Below, one piece after another: positions 14,444 through 23,886 of a stretch of 64,000 nucleotides of DNA. Every line of letters starts with the position of its first letter. Positions within the stretch are counted from its first letter, which is position 1. The translations under genes and the position numbers were made by a program. This DNA comes from Solibacillus sp040274725 (lineage in GTDB: Bacteria; Bacillota; Bacilli; Bacillales_A; Planococcaceae), in assembly GCA_040274725.1 (NCBI GenBank), contig JBEMAQ010000022.1:1-64000 (forward strand). The letters run 5' to 3'. Below the pieces are notes generated by a model, which saw only the letters and a program-made list of their open reading frames with translations, made no database searches and was not told the DNA's origin.

Positions 14444-16551
14444 CCTGTAGTACTATTGATTAAATATTCCCAACATTCTTTCATCTCAAGTGCATCTGTT
14501 TCACTTATTTGTTTACTATAAATAGCACGCTCATAAATCGCGATAAACGCAGACATTTGGTCCGTATTTAAGCTTCGATCGACACGCTTCGCAAATTGTT
14601 GCAGTGTCTCATGCGGCGCACGCTTTAAGTCTTTTCGTGCTAAATGCTGTAGCAGCTCATAGTAGAGTGCATCCGCCTGTTTATCTAGTAGTCGCTCTTC
14701 TTGAACTTGTGACACTGGCGACATAAGGGGACGACGATGCTTCCATAGCCAGTAAATCGCCCCAACAACAACTAGTGCTATCGCTGCGAGCACACCAGCC
14801 GTGACACCACTACCGCCTTTTTGTGTAGCAACTGGTTGTGGCTGCTGTTCTAGCTCTTCCTCTTCCGGTTGCTCATCCGGCTTTTCCTCATTTGTATTTT
14901 CCACATCATAATCAATGTTCACCTGATTCGCGTAGCCAATCGTCGGCTCAAACGGCATCCAACCAACACCGTCAATATACACTTCTACCCAAGAATGCGC
15001 GTTATTATTCGTTATTTCAAACTGGCGCATATCTTCTATGCGGCCAATTTCTTGCCCACCAGTGAAGCCTTTCACCCAGCGCGCTTGAATATCTGCCGCG
15101 CGTAGTAAAACAACCATTGCTGTCGAGAAGTTATCACAGTAACCGAATTTTGTTTCAAACAAAAATTGATCCACATAATCTTCGTCATCCACTGGGAACG
15201 GTACATCCTGCGTTTCATAGCGGAAGCCACTGCGTTGGAAATACCCTTCCACCGCACGGGCCTTATCATAAACACTGTCAGCACTCGCTGTTAGCTCGAA
15301 TGCTAAATCACGCACACGTTGCGGGACTGTTTCTGGAAGTTGTAAGTACCTCGTATCCGCCTCTGTTGATGTTGTTACTTCTTTCAAGGCGGTATAGCTA
15401 TATTCCGGCTCGTAATAAATCGCGCTATAATAGCGAACCGGCATATTGCGCCCATTTCTTAATGTATCTACACGCTCAGAGAAGTTGTTGACGAGCAACT
15501 CAATATTTTCCTCATCAACAGCATAGCTTCCGGTGCTATACGGCTGTAATAGAAATGGGTACTCCTTTATTGCACTAACAAATGCAAATTGTCCATCCCC
15601 TTCTACCGCCGCAAATGGTAGCTGCTCCTCCGTTGCTAGCTTTTGTAACTCCGTCTCCGTACTCAGCCAACCTTTTGACGTATATTCATCACGCGTTTCA
15701 ATGCGCCAATATTGCCTTGTAGGCGCCTCTATTTGAAAAACAATCGTATCATCCGGCTCAAATGGTCCACCAAGACGCTCGTCATTTTCACTATAGCCGA
15801 CCTTCGCACCCGATTCTGCAACTTGGCCACCACCTTGACCCGTGGCCGCCTTTAAAAACGGCACCGGGTCTGCCCATTGCGGCCCTGCTTTTGGTAACAG
15901 TAATGCGATACTTCCCGCAAACCCAATAAGCAGTACAACCGCCAGTGCATAAAGACTATACATCCGCCAATTGATGACTGTTTTTGTCGTTACAACAAGA
16001 CGCTTGAAAAATAATAGTGCCGTCATCAGTAAGCCGAGCAGCACAACTTTCACAATTGCCACCGAGCCGTCATACGTCGTGAATGTATCCAGTGTTGCAA
16101 TAAAGAACACAGTCATGACAAAGAAATAAAAAATCGTCATGCGCATCGCGACCCAGTAATAAATTAAATACACAAGCATCCAAATTAAAATAAAAAATAA
16201 GCTCGTCCTTACTGGATTGGTTACAGCAATTAAGTCACCGGTCAGTATAATTTCACTATTTATATTTAATTCATTAAGTAAATACTGCATACCCTCCGCT
16301 GAAAAGAGCGACAAACCACCGTATACATGGACCACAAATGCAAAAATGAAAATGAGCTTTGTGAGCCATGAAACAAATAACGGGATTTTCAGTACTGCAA
16401 GCACTAGGCACAAGATGATAAAAAGCGAGAACATGTCAAAATAGCCGGTATCCGTTAGTTGTATGACCGGCCGCAACCATTCGTTTAAAATAAAGAAAAT
16501 AATCGTGTAATAAAGTAGATTTTCAAGTATCTCTTTAAAGGTTTTCATCAT
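14440..16551 (-). CDS. Membrane protein with transglutaminase-like domain (TgpA/YebA type)
   Basis: The 703-residue protein begins with five or six membrane spans (residues about 10-220). An extracytoplasmic region follows with a transglutaminase-like core. The Cys is in FGYCDNFSTAM, the His in NAHSWVEVYIDG, and the Asp/Glu side in GWMPFEPT. Near residue 590 there is a further span, then a cytoplasmic DUF4129-like tail. The gene overlaps the DUF58 gene by 4 bases (ATGA). In many bacteria this trio (MoxR ATPase, DUF58, TgpA-like) forms one operon, thought to act on envelope proteins. B. subtilis yebA occupies the same place ahead of guaA. The exact substrate is unknown. Confidence 0.88.
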   Translation of the reverse strand: MMKTFKEILENLLYYTIIFFILNEWLRPVIQLTDTGYFDMFSLFIILCLVLAVLKIPLFVSWLTKLIFIFAFVVHVYGGLSLFSAEGMQYLLNELNINSEIILTGDLIAVTNPVRTSLFFILIWMLVYLIYYWVAMRMTIFYFFVMTVFFIATLDTFTTYDGSVAIVKVVLLGLLMTALLFFKRLVVTTKTVINWRMYSLYALAVVLLIGFAGSIALLLPKAGPQWADPVPFLKAATGQGGGQVAESGAKVGYSENDERLGGPFEPDDTIVFQIEAPTRQYWRIETRDEYTSKGWLSTETELQKLATEEQLPFAAVEGDGQFAFVSAIKEYPFLLQPYSTGSYAVDEENIELLVNNFSERVDTLRNGRNMPVRYYSAIYYEPEYSYTALKEVTTSTEADTRYLQLPETVPQRVRDLAFELTASADSVYDKARAVEGYFQRSGFRYETQDVPFPVDDEDYVDQFLFETKFGYCDNFSTAMVVLLRAADIQARWVKGFTGGQEIGRIEDMRQFEITNNNAHSWVEVYIDGVGWMPFEPTIGYANQVNIDYDVENTNEEKPDEQPEEEELEQQPQPVATQKGGSGVTAGVLAAIALVVVGAIYWLWKHRRPLMSPVSQVQEERLLDKQADALYYELLQHLARKDLKRAPHETLQQFAKRVDRSLNTDQMSAFIAIYERAIYSKQISETDALEMKECWEYLINSTTG

Positions 16552-17708
16552 GGATTCACCTCCGCATTCGGGCGAATAAATACAACGTGATTGCGCCCAA
16601 ATTGCTGTGGTGCACGTTCCTCATCTGTCATCACATAACAAAGAATCTTACTCGCTGAATGCATGTCACGCGTAACGCGGCGCTCTAGCTTTTCGTTCCA
16701 GGAACCTGTAATAACAACAATAATTGCACGCTTCATGAGCTGATCTTCTGTTTGTAGCAGGCGTTCGACCGAGAACTCTGCATCCGCCTGCACGACCGCT
16801 AAATGCGTAGCCACCTTTTGCAGCTGACTATCCGTTTTAATGAGGGGGCTATAAAAGCGATTCGCACCCGCACTCAGAAACGACACATCCGCGCGTTCTT
16901 TAACAATACTTTGTAAAAATGATGCCGCAAAATCAATCGTCCGCTCAAAATGTGGACTATATTCACGGTCTAGCAAAACAAAAATCGTCTGTGCCTGCTT
17001 ATCCTCAAATTCCTTTGTCCGCAGCTCACCACTTTTCGCAAAGGACTTCCAGTGTATCCACGAAAAACGGTCACCTGGCTGATATTCACGGATACCCGTT
17101 ACAACAGATGTATCCTTCATCAGTGAAAACGGCGACGGAAGTGCACCTTGCTCATACTCTGCGCGGATAGACTGCAACTTGAGCGGACGCGTCTTTGGAT
17201 ACACCAAAAATGTATCCTGCTTATGCGCGACCTTTTTACGCACTGTCCAGCCAAAAAAGTCCGTAAATACAACAACAAGCCCCGCAAAATCATGCTCGCC
17301 GCGCTGCAGATCATACAGCTCATATGACCAGTGAAACTGCCTTTTAAAGCCCGCAATGAGCAACTTAGTTGAATGCCCTCTTGCCCCCTCATAAAAAGCT
17401 TTATCCATCGGTAGCTCACTCACTGACATAAAAAGCAGCGGTAGCTTACTCTGGACACGAAACGTCACATCTACACGCACCCGGTCTCCGCGCGATAATT
17501 TTTTAGGTGTAATCGTACGCTCAATTTCTTCAATCTGAATTGGCACAAATGCGAGCAAAATCGCGTACAGTAAAAACGGCACGACGGTAAAAAATACAAA
17601 CCAGCTCACAAATCCCCCTTGAAACATCGCAAAGCAAAACGTAATGACGAGCAGAAGAAACACCGTAATCACACGGCCGCTTTCCTTCAAAAACTGGCGC
17701 CACATCAT
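16548..17708 (-). CDS. DUF58 domain protein (YeaD type)
   Basis: The 386-residue product has two N-terminal membrane spans (residues about 12-55). A beta-rich stretch follows, then the DUF58 domain with its signature PGDRFSWIHWKSFAKSGEL near residue 210. DUF58 proteins have a von Willebrand A-like fold and pair with MoxR AAA ATPases. It overlaps moxR upstream and the transglutaminase gene downstream, each by 4 bases, so the three proteins are probably made in fixed proportion. The biochemical role is unknown. Confidence 0.87.
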   Translation of the reverse strand: MMWRQFLKESGRVITVFLLLVITFCFAMFQGGFVSWFVFFTVVPFLLYAILLAFVPIQIEEIERTITPKKLSRGDRVRVDVTFRVQSKLPLLFMSVSELPMDKAFYEGARGHSTKLLIAGFKRQFHWSYELYDLQRGEHDFAGLVVVFTDFFGWTVRKKVAHKQDTFLVYPKTRPLKLQSIRAEYEQGALPSPFSLMKDTSVVTGIREYQPGDRFSWIHWKSFAKSGELRTKEFEDKQAQTIFVLLDREYSPHFERTIDFAASFLQSIVKERADVSFLSAGANRFYSPLIKTDSQLQKVATHLAVVQADAEFSVERLLQTEDQLMKRAIIVVITGSWNEKLERRVTRDMHSASKILCYVMTDEERAPQQFGRNHVVFIRPNAEVNP

Positions 17709-18649
17709 CTTCCTACATACCTTTTTACCGGCACTTCGGTTGTACGAATAATGTCCTCAATAATCGTTTCAGGAACTACACCTTCATAACGCGCTTCCGG
17801 CTGCAAAATAAGACGGTGACCAAATACATATGGTACGAGGTACTGCACATCATCGGGTATGACAAAATCACGCCCGCGCATAAAGGCATACGCCTGTGTG
17901 GCCCGCATCAATGCAATGGACGCACGCGGACTGACACCTAAATACACCTTGTCATGCTGGCGCGTGCCCTGTGCAAGCGCGACAATATAAGCCTTTACAT
18001 TATCCTCAATATGTAATGCGCTTGCTTGCTGCTGCAAACCGCGTAACTCGTCAGTCGTCATAACTGCTTCGATTTCATCAATTGGCGCCCTGTTTTCTGC
18101 ACGGCGTAGCACCTCAAGCTCCTCAACTTCTGTCGGATAGCCCATTTTCAATTTCAATAAAAAACGATCTAGCTGCGCTTCAGGCAGTGGATATGTACCT
18201 TCATACTCAATCGGATTTTGCGTCGCCATGACAAAAAATGGCTTCGGGATTTGAATCGTCTCGCCGTCCACCGTCACAGATGCCTCCTCCATTGCCTCAA
18301 GCAAGGACGACTGTGTTTTTGGTGAGGTACGGTTAATCTCGTCAGCAAGCACGATATTACCTAAAATCGGTCCTGGACGAAACTCAAACTGCAATGTTTT
18401 CGGATTATAAATCGACACACCTATGACATCTGATGGTAATAAGTCTGGTGTGAATTGAATACGTTTAAATTTGGCACCGACTGATTTTGCAAGTGTGCGC
18501 ACCATCATTGTTTTCCCAACACCCGGTACATCCTCGAGTAATACATGTCCACCTGCAAGCAGTGCGACAATACTTAATTCGGCAATGTCACGTTTGCCAA
18601 TCATTACTTTTTCAATATTTTGAATAATTTTCGCGATTTGTTGCTGCAT
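17705..18649 (-). CDS. MoxR-family AAA+ ATPase (YeaC type)
   Basis: The 314-residue cytosolic AAA+ protein has Walker A in EDVPGVGKTMMV (residues about 38-49) and Walker B in VLADEINR (about 100-107). Sensor 1 is in MATQNP, and a C-terminal lid domain follows. MoxR ATPases act as chaperone-like remodelling enzymes for partners containing DUF58 or VWA domains. It is the first gene of the three-gene operon with the DUF58 and transglutaminase genes. Confidence 0.92.
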   Translation of the reverse strand: MQQQIAKIIQNIEKVMIGKRDIAELSIVALLAGGHVLLEDVPGVGKTMMVRTLAKSVGAKFKRIQFTPDLLPSDVIGVSIYNPKTLQFEFRPGPILGNIVLADEINRTSPKTQSSLLEAMEEASVTVDGETIQIPKPFFVMATQNPIEYEGTYPLPEAQLDRFLLKLKMGYPTEVEELEVLRRAENRAPIDEIEAVMTTDELRGLQQQASALHIEDNVKAYIVALAQGTRQHDKVYLGVSPRASIALMRATQAYAFMRGRDFVIPDDVQYLVPYVFGHRLILQPEARYEGVVPETIIEDIIRTTEVPVKRYVGR

Positions 18650-18734
18650 TTACTTCGCCCCTCTTTCGCTTTTTTCTGTTATCTTATTCAAGCATAACGA
18701 AAACAAAATGCGAGCACAACTAAAACGGGCATTA

Positions 18735-18772
18735 AAACACAAAACCACACAACAGTCATTCGTTGTGTGGTT
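18735..18772 (-). terminator. Terminator of the Lys-rich protein gene
   Basis: An 11-bp stem AACCACACAAC/GTTGTGTGGTT (18743-18753 with 18762-18772) abuts the stop codon. TTTTGTGTTTT follows on the minus strand. Confidence 0.8.
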
Positions 18773-19099
18773 CTATACAGACGTCCGGTACGTACCGATG
18801 CGTCTTCGGTATTTATTGAGTGTATTAAGCTTCATCGATTCACGAATGAGTTGATTGCGAATCATCGTCGAATCACCATCAAGTTGCATCCCCTTCACAA
18901 TGACATGTGCTTTTGATGTCACAAGCTTTTTCGTCTTTGCTGCTGTCGGCTTCTTTTTCTTCTTTTGCTGTGGCAATTGCTCACGTGGATCTTGCTGCCT
19001 ACTTTCAAACGCTTGCGAAAATATACCGTCGCCTTCTGTTACGCGCTTTGATTGCTGATACATATGACTAACTGGATGTCCTACTCGTGACGTACGCAT
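18773..19099 (-). CDS. Hypothetical Lys-rich protein (108 aa)
   Basis: I start it at ATG 19099 (MRTSRVGHPV), which has GGAGGTGG 5 bases upstream. The product is strongly basic, with a Gln/Pro/Lys low-complexity stretch including five Lys in a row near residue 50. A short C-terminal domain rich in Arg and Leu follows. There is no signal peptide or membrane span. It stands alone between a terminator and its own promoter region. No family is recognised; a nucleic-acid-binding role is only a guess from charge. Confidence 0.62.
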   Translation of the reverse strand: MRTSRVGHPVSHMYQQSKRVTEGDGIFSQAFESRQQDPREQLPQQKKKKKPTAAKTKKLVTSKAHVIVKGMQLDGDSTMIRNQLIRESMKLNTLNKYRRRIGTYRTSV

Positions 19100-19166
19100 G
19101 AAATCCACCTCCTACAATCCATTTCTTAGGTATATATATCGACGCAATACCTTAAAAATTAAGACA

Positions 19167-19192
19167 ACCGAACTAAAAAAGATTAGTTCGGT
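19167..19192 (-). terminator. Terminator of the pncB-nadE operon
   Basis: A 9-bp stem ACCGAACTA/TAGTTCGGT is followed on the minus strand by TGTCTTAATTTTT. Confidence 0.75.
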
Positions 19193-19205
19193 CTATTTTC
19201 ATGTT

Positions 19206-20033
19206 TTATTTCCAAAAATCATCAAATATTGTAATTGGCATATGACGTTTGTGTTGTGAGCGTAAATAGTATCCTTCAATGGCTTGACGCGCCACTTCAT
19301 CTACCGCTTTGCCTTCTAAGTAGTCATCAATTTGATCATACGTCACACCGAGTGCCACCTCGTCTGGTAATGACGGGCGATCTTCCTCTAAATCCGCTGT
19401 CGGTGTTTTTAAGTATAAGTGCTGTGGGCAATTTAAGTAGGCTAAAATTTGCTTCCCTTGACGTTTATTCAAACGGAAAATCGGCATTAAATCCGCGCCA
19501 CCATCACCGTATTTCGTGTAAAAGCCGGTAATCGCCTCTGCCGCATGATCTGTACCAAGCACAACTGCATTATGGCTCGCTGCAATCGCAAACTGTGCCT
19601 TCATGCGTTCACGCGCTTTTTCGTTGCCCTTTACAAAATCACTTAACTCAACACCAGCTGTACGTAGTGACGCAACCCCTGCATCCACTGCGGGCTTTAC
19701 ATTCACAATATAAACCTTTGTCGGCTGGATAAAGTCAATCGCATCCTGACAATCCTGCTCGTCCGCCTGTTCACCGTACGGAAGACGCACTGCCCAAAAT
19801 GAATAATTCGCCTCGCCTGTCTCGGCGTTTAACTCATCTACTGCCATTTGTGTCAGCTTGCCTGTTAGCGTCGAGTCCTGCCCACCGCTAATGCCAAGAA
19901 CAAACCCTTTTAAGAAACTATGCTTCTGTGCATACGCCTTTAAAAAATCAATCGTCTTGCGTACTTCCACCGCTGGATCAATTTCCGGTAAGACACCTAA
20001 TTCTTCTATAATACGTTGTTGCAATTCGGCCAT
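19206..20033 (-). CDS. nadE: NH3-dependent NAD synthetase
   Basis: The enzyme amidates nicotinate adenine dinucleotide to NAD with ATP and ammonia. The 275-residue length matches the single-domain ammonia-dependent form in Bacillus. The PP-loop is SGGQDSTLTGK (residues about 49-59). The region with Gly-Thr-Asp-His-Ala-Ala-Glu-Ala and the later C-terminal Lys/Arg-His segment are typical. It follows pncB by 12 bases with an AAGGAG ribosome site, so the two form a NAD salvage operon. Confidence 0.95.
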   Translation of the reverse strand: MAELQQRIIEELGVLPEIDPAVEVRKTIDFLKAYAQKHSFLKGFVLGISGGQDSTLTGKLTQMAVDELNAETGEANYSFWAVRLPYGEQADEQDCQDAIDFIQPTKVYIVNVKPAVDAGVASLRTAGVELSDFVKGNEKARERMKAQFAIAASHNAVVLGTDHAAEAITGFYTKYGDGGADLMPIFRLNKRQGKQILAYLNCPQHLYLKTPTADLEEDRPSLPDEVALGVTYDQIDDYLEGKAVDEVARQAIEGYYLRSQHKRHMPITIFDDFWK

Positions 20034-20045
20034 CTAAAACACTCC

Positions 20046-21515
20046 TTATTGCTGCTCTAATTTTGTCACCATATCGCGCACCTCTTGAATGTTGCGCATT
20101 TTATTGTCCCAGCATTTTTGACTTAAATCTACTGGGTATTCCTCTGGATTGAGCGAGCGTTTATACTCGTCCCATAAAAGCTCTAAATTATCCTTCGCAT
20201 ATTGGCGAATATCCATTAGTGCTGGATTTTCGTAGACAACCTCACCTTGTTCAATCACTTTCACATGCAGATTCTTCGCCTCGAAATTCGATACAAATTT
20301 CGATACAAATGTGTGTACAGGGTGGAACATTTTCAAATGATCGACCACATTCGGGTCTTCATCTGCCATCGCAATATAGTCACCCTCTGATTTACCTGTC
20401 ACTTTATTAATGATACGCCATACTTGCTTCAAACCCGGTGTCGTTACCTTTTCAGCATTCGCTGAAATTTTGATTGTATCTTCCATTTCACCATGCGCAT
20501 TTTCGATGGATACCATTTTGTATACTGCACCTAATGCTGGCTGGTCATACGCTGTAATCAGCTTTGTGCCAATGCCCCACATATCAACGCGCGCACCTTG
20601 TGATTTTAAGTTTAAAATCGTGTACTCGTCTAAATCATTCGACACGATGACCTTTGCATTCGGGAAACCGGCGTCATCAAGCATTTTGCGCGCTTCTTTT
20701 GAAAGGAACGAAATATCGCCTGAATCTAAGCGAATGCCGATAAAGTTAATTTTGTCGCCAAGCTCTTTTGCGACCTGAATTGCTGTCGGTACGCCTGACT
20801 TTAATGTGTTGTACGTATCGACTAAAAATACGCAATCACGGTGACGCTTCGCATAGGAATGGAAGGCGTCGTAATCATTTTTGTACGCTTGGACTAACGC
20901 ATGCGCGTGCGTACCTGAAACGGGGATGTTGAACATTTTCCCTGCACGCACATTTGACGTAGACTCAAAACCACCGATCACCGCTGCACGCGCGCCCCAA
21001 ATCGCTGCGTCCATCTCCTGTGCTCGGCGTGTACCAAACTCCATTGCTACTTCATTTTTTACGACCTGCTTAATACGGCTTGCCTTTGTAGCAATAAGCG
21101 TCTGGTAATTAACGATGTTTAGCAAGGCTGTTTCAATTAACTGTGCCTCTACTAACGGCGCCTCGATTCGAACGATTGGCTCATTTCCAAAAACAAGCTC
21201 CCCCTCAACCATTGAATACATCGTCCCTGTAAAACGAATATCTTTTAAGTAGTGAATAAAATCTTCCTCATAGCCAAGCTCATCACGTAAATACGCAACA
21301 TCTGATGCGCTTAGTTGGAAGTTTTTCAAGTAATCTAACATTCGCTCTAGACCGGCAAATACAGCGTAGCCATTCCCAAACGGCAAATTTCTAAAATACA
21401 GCTCAAAAACAGCCTTCCGATTGTGAATGCCATCTGCCCAATAACTCTCTGCCATATTGATTTGATATAAATCTGTGTGGAGTGCTAAGCTATCGTCTTC
21501 ATATTTTGCTGTCAT
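20046..21515 (-). CDS. pncB: Nicotinate phosphoribosyltransferase
   Basis: The enzyme makes nicotinate mononucleotide from nicotinate and PRPP, entering the NAD salvage path completed by the neighbouring nadE. The 489-residue product shows the family features ALHTDLYQINMAESYW at the N-terminus, EFGTRRAQ near residue 165 and the substrate region GIRLDSGDI. I choose ATG 21515, which has AAGGGAA upstream, over an earlier in-frame Met. Confidence 0.95.
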   Translation of the reverse strand: MTAKYEDDSLALHTDLYQINMAESYWADGIHNRKAVFELYFRNLPFGNGYAVFAGLERMLDYLKNFQLSASDVAYLRDELGYEEDFIHYLKDIRFTGTMYSMVEGELVFGNEPIVRIEAPLVEAQLIETALLNIVNYQTLIATKASRIKQVVKNEVAMEFGTRRAQEMDAAIWGARAAVIGGFESTSNVRAGKMFNIPVSGTHAHALVQAYKNDYDAFHSYAKRHRDCVFLVDTYNTLKSGVPTAIQVAKELGDKINFIGIRLDSGDISFLSKEARKMLDDAGFPNAKVIVSNDLDEYTILNLKSQGARVDMWGIGTKLITAYDQPALGAVYKMVSIENAHGEMEDTIKISANAEKVTTPGLKQVWRIINKVTGKSEGDYIAMADEDPNVVDHLKMFHPVHTFVSKFVSNFEAKNLHVKVIEQGEVVYENPALMDIRQYAKDNLELLWDEYKRSLNPEEYPVDLSQKCWDNKMRNIQEVRDMVTKLEQQ

Positions 21516-21842
21516 GTTGATTCCCTTCTTCCGAAACATAATTAGTCATAGTATACACTATTTGACTTTGAACGTATGGTATGCCGTTTGGAAAAATGAC
21601 AATTTAATAATTTTTCATTTCACCAATATTTAAGGGCCGCTAGATCATCATCTTTTTTCTCCTCGATCGGTTCAAGCAACTATCCCTAACCGATGTAAAT
21701 TTCATGGAATGTTCAAATTCCATCTAAAAGTCCCTTTATTTGGACTATCCTTACATTATTCACCAAGTATTATTGCGAACTCTACCTATTAAAATGACCT
21801 TTCCGCTTATCTCATAAATAGATTGAATCAATCGAAAAACAG

Positions 21843-21859
21843 TGTTAGAAAACCTTACA
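21843..21859. promoter_or_regulatory. GlnR/TnrA box, upstream copy
   Basis: The sequence fits TGTNA-N7-TNACA perfectly and is centred about 50 bases ahead of the likely transcription start near 21901. That is the spacing of TnrA-activated promoters such as nrgAB in B. subtilis. Confidence 0.85.
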
Positions 21860-21867
21860 CAAAAAGA

Positions 21868-21894
21868 TTGATTTATCTGAAAAATCAATATAAT
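21868..21894 (+). promoter_or_regulatory. Promoter of glnK-amt
   Basis: A perfect TATAAT lies at 21889-21894. The -35 region is weak: TTGATT at 21868 has only 15-base spacing and GATTGA at 21866 has 17. A weak -35 agrees with activator dependence. Confidence 0.65.
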
Positions 21895-21895
21895 A

Positions 21896-21912
21896 TGTTA
21901 GATAACATAACA
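21896..21912. promoter_or_regulatory. GlnR/TnrA box, downstream copy overlapping the start site
   Basis: This is a second perfect TGTNA-N7-TNACA site. It begins 2 bases after the -10 and ends just before the ribosome site. By position it would block transcription when occupied. Confidence 0.8.
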
Positions 21913-21928
21913 CAAGGAGTTGTTAGCT

Positions 21929-22270
21929 ATGAAGAAAATTGAAGCGATTATTCGTCCTGAAGTGTTCTCTAAAGTTCGTGAAGGTTTAGCAGCAGAAGGT
22001 ATTGATGGGTTAAGCATTTCTGAAGTAGCAGGTGCTGGGCGCCAAGAAGGACGGATCGGTTTATTCCGTGGTAACTCTTACTCAATGGAGTTCACACAAA
22101 AATTAAAGCTTGAGATGGTCGTTGATAACTCAAAAGTACAGCCTATTATCGATGTACTATTACGCGATGCTTCGACAGGCAATGTTGGTGACGGAAAAAT
22201 TTTCATCTATCCAATCGAGCAGGCCATCCGCATTCGTACAAAAGAGCTCGGCTCAGTCGCAATCGATTAA
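21929..22270 (+). CDS. glnK: P-II nitrogen regulatory protein, GlnK
   Basis: This trimeric signal protein reads ATP/ADP and 2-oxoglutarate and binds the ammonium channel encoded next to it. The 113-residue length is typical. Tyr51 at the tip of the T-loop (Arg-Gly-Asn-Ser-Tyr) is present. The nucleotide-binding segments around residues 82-90 (Gly-Asp-Gly-Lys-Ile) are kept. I choose ATG 21929 with AAGGAG at 21914. It lies in the conserved glnK-amt operon, with two GlnR/TnrA boxes ahead. Confidence 0.95.
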   Translation: MKKIEAIIRPEVFSKVREGLAAEGIDGLSISEVAGAGRQEGRIGLFRGNSYSMEFTQKLKLEMVVDNSKVQPIIDVLLRDASTGNVGDGKIFIYPIEQAIRIRTKELGSVAID

Positions 22271-22382
22271 TTACAGCAGACGTACTTATACATCTTCGTT
22301 ATCTCGCTTGAGCAGTTAGCTCAGCTAAAAATGCTCTTCTTGCTTAATGAGAGGAAGCTTTGTACAAAAGGAGGAAATGTCA

Positions 22383-23690
22383 ATGACAAATGAAGCATTG
22401 GAATTATCAATTAACTTAGTTTGGGTTATGCTTGGTGCATTCTTCGTATTCTTTATGCACGCAGGTTTTGCAATGGTCGAGGCGGGCTTCACTCGTTCAA
22501 AAAATGCCGTAAACATTTTAATGAAAAACATTTTAACCATTTCAATCGGTGGTATTGTTTACTTCGTAGCTGGATACGCCATCATGTTTGGTGATAGTGC
22601 TGGTGGTTTTATCGGAACATCTGGTTTCTTATTAAATGGTGTGGACGACATCGCATTCTTCGTCTTCCAAGCAATGTTCGCCGCAACATGTGCAACAATT
22701 ATCTCAGGTGCTGTTGCAGAGCGTACAAATATTTCAGCTTATCTGGCCATCGTCGTTGTGATGACATTATTCATCTATCCTGTAATTGGTCACTGGATTT
22801 GGCAAGGAGACGGCTGGTTAACAGCTCTTGGCTTCACTGACTTCGCGGGTTCTACAGTTGTTCACTTAACAGGTGCTGTAGGTGCCTTAGTAGCAGCTGC
22901 AATGATTGGACCACGTGTTGGTAAATATGCAAAAGGCGTTGTCAACGTTATTCCTGGTCACTCCATTCCACTTGGTGCACTTGGTGTATTCATCCTTTGG
23001 TTAGGTTGGTACGGTTTCAATGGTGCTTCTACATTAGCAGCTGATCCTGCTGCAGTACCAGGTGTTATTGCAAACACATTTTTAGCTGCATCTGCTGGCG
23101 TTATTGCGACAGCGTTTTATACAAAATTCCGTTTTGGTTACATTGATGGTTCCCTAACACTAAACGGCGCTTTAGCTGGTCTTGTCAGTATTACAGCCGG
23201 CGCAGCAAACTTAAGTATTATCGGTGCCATTATTGCTGGTTTTGTGGCTGGTCCATTATTAGTAGAAGGTGTGCGCTTCATTGAGCACAAGCTAAAAGTT
23301 GATGACCCTGTTGGTGCAGTTGCCGTTCACGGATTATGCGGTATTTGGGGTACATTAGCTGTAGGCTTACTTGATATTACAGGTGGCGGTCTCCTGTACG
23401 GTGGCGGTGCAATGTTATTAGGTGTGCAAGCACTTGGCGTAGCAGCAATCATTATTTGGACAGCTGCTACAGTTGCGTTAAGCTTAGCAGTCATTAAAGT
23501 ATTCATTCCACTTCGCGTTTCTCACGAGGAAGAGGTTGAAGGCCTTGATATTTCTGAGCACGGTGCATATGCATACGAGTTACAAGATATTTTCAAAGGT
23601 TCAATACCAAAAACAGATACTTTTGCACAACGTTTAACAAAACTAGGTAAATCACCATCTCAATCACCCGTACAAGAAAAACGAGCATAA
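22383..23690 (+). CDS. amt: Ammonium transporter (Amt family)
   Basis: This trimeric membrane channel takes up ammonium. The 435-residue protein has 11 predicted spans. It has the family motifs MVEAGFTRSKN near the N-terminus, GDGW with FAGSTVVHLTG in the middle, and VHGLCGIWGT carrying one of the pore His residues. I start it at ATG 22383 with AAAGGAGG upstream. It lies about 110 bases after glnK in one transcript, and a terminator follows. Confidence 0.96.
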   Translation: MTNEALELSINLVWVMLGAFFVFFMHAGFAMVEAGFTRSKNAVNILMKNILTISIGGIVYFVAGYAIMFGDSAGGFIGTSGFLLNGVDDIAFFVFQAMFAATCATIISGAVAERTNISAYLAIVVVMTLFIYPVIGHWIWQGDGWLTALGFTDFAGSTVVHLTGAVGALVAAAMIGPRVGKYAKGVVNVIPGHSIPLGALGVFILWLGWYGFNGASTLAADPAAVPGVIANTFLAASAGVIATAFYTKFRFGYIDGSLTLNGALAGLVSITAGAANLSIIGAIIAGFVAGPLLVEGVRFIEHKLKVDDPVGAVAVHGLCGIWGTLAVGLLDITGGGLLYGGGAMLLGVQALGVAAIIIWTAATVALSLAVIKVFIPLRVSHEEEVEGLDISEHGAYAYELQDIFKGSIPKTDTFAQRLTKLGKSPSQSPVQEKRA

Positions 23691-23746
23691 CTTTCGGACT
23701 ATTCCCCAAATAGTCTTCCCTATCTTTCGAAAAAGAACATAATTCG

Positions 23747-23790
23747 AAAAAGCTAGTTCAGGTCCCCCTAAGCCTGAACTAGCTTTTTTC
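23747..23790 (+). terminator. Terminator of glnK-amt
   Basis: A 15-bp perfect stem (23747-23762 with 23773-23787) is followed by TTTTTT. Confidence 0.9.
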
Positions 23791-23886
23791 GCCTTGCTAT
23801 CCACTATTTTGCCGTATATGCTTATAAGGAGAGCTTTCTCCCACCGATATATAGGTTAAGGAAATATTTATGTAAGGAGAAATATT

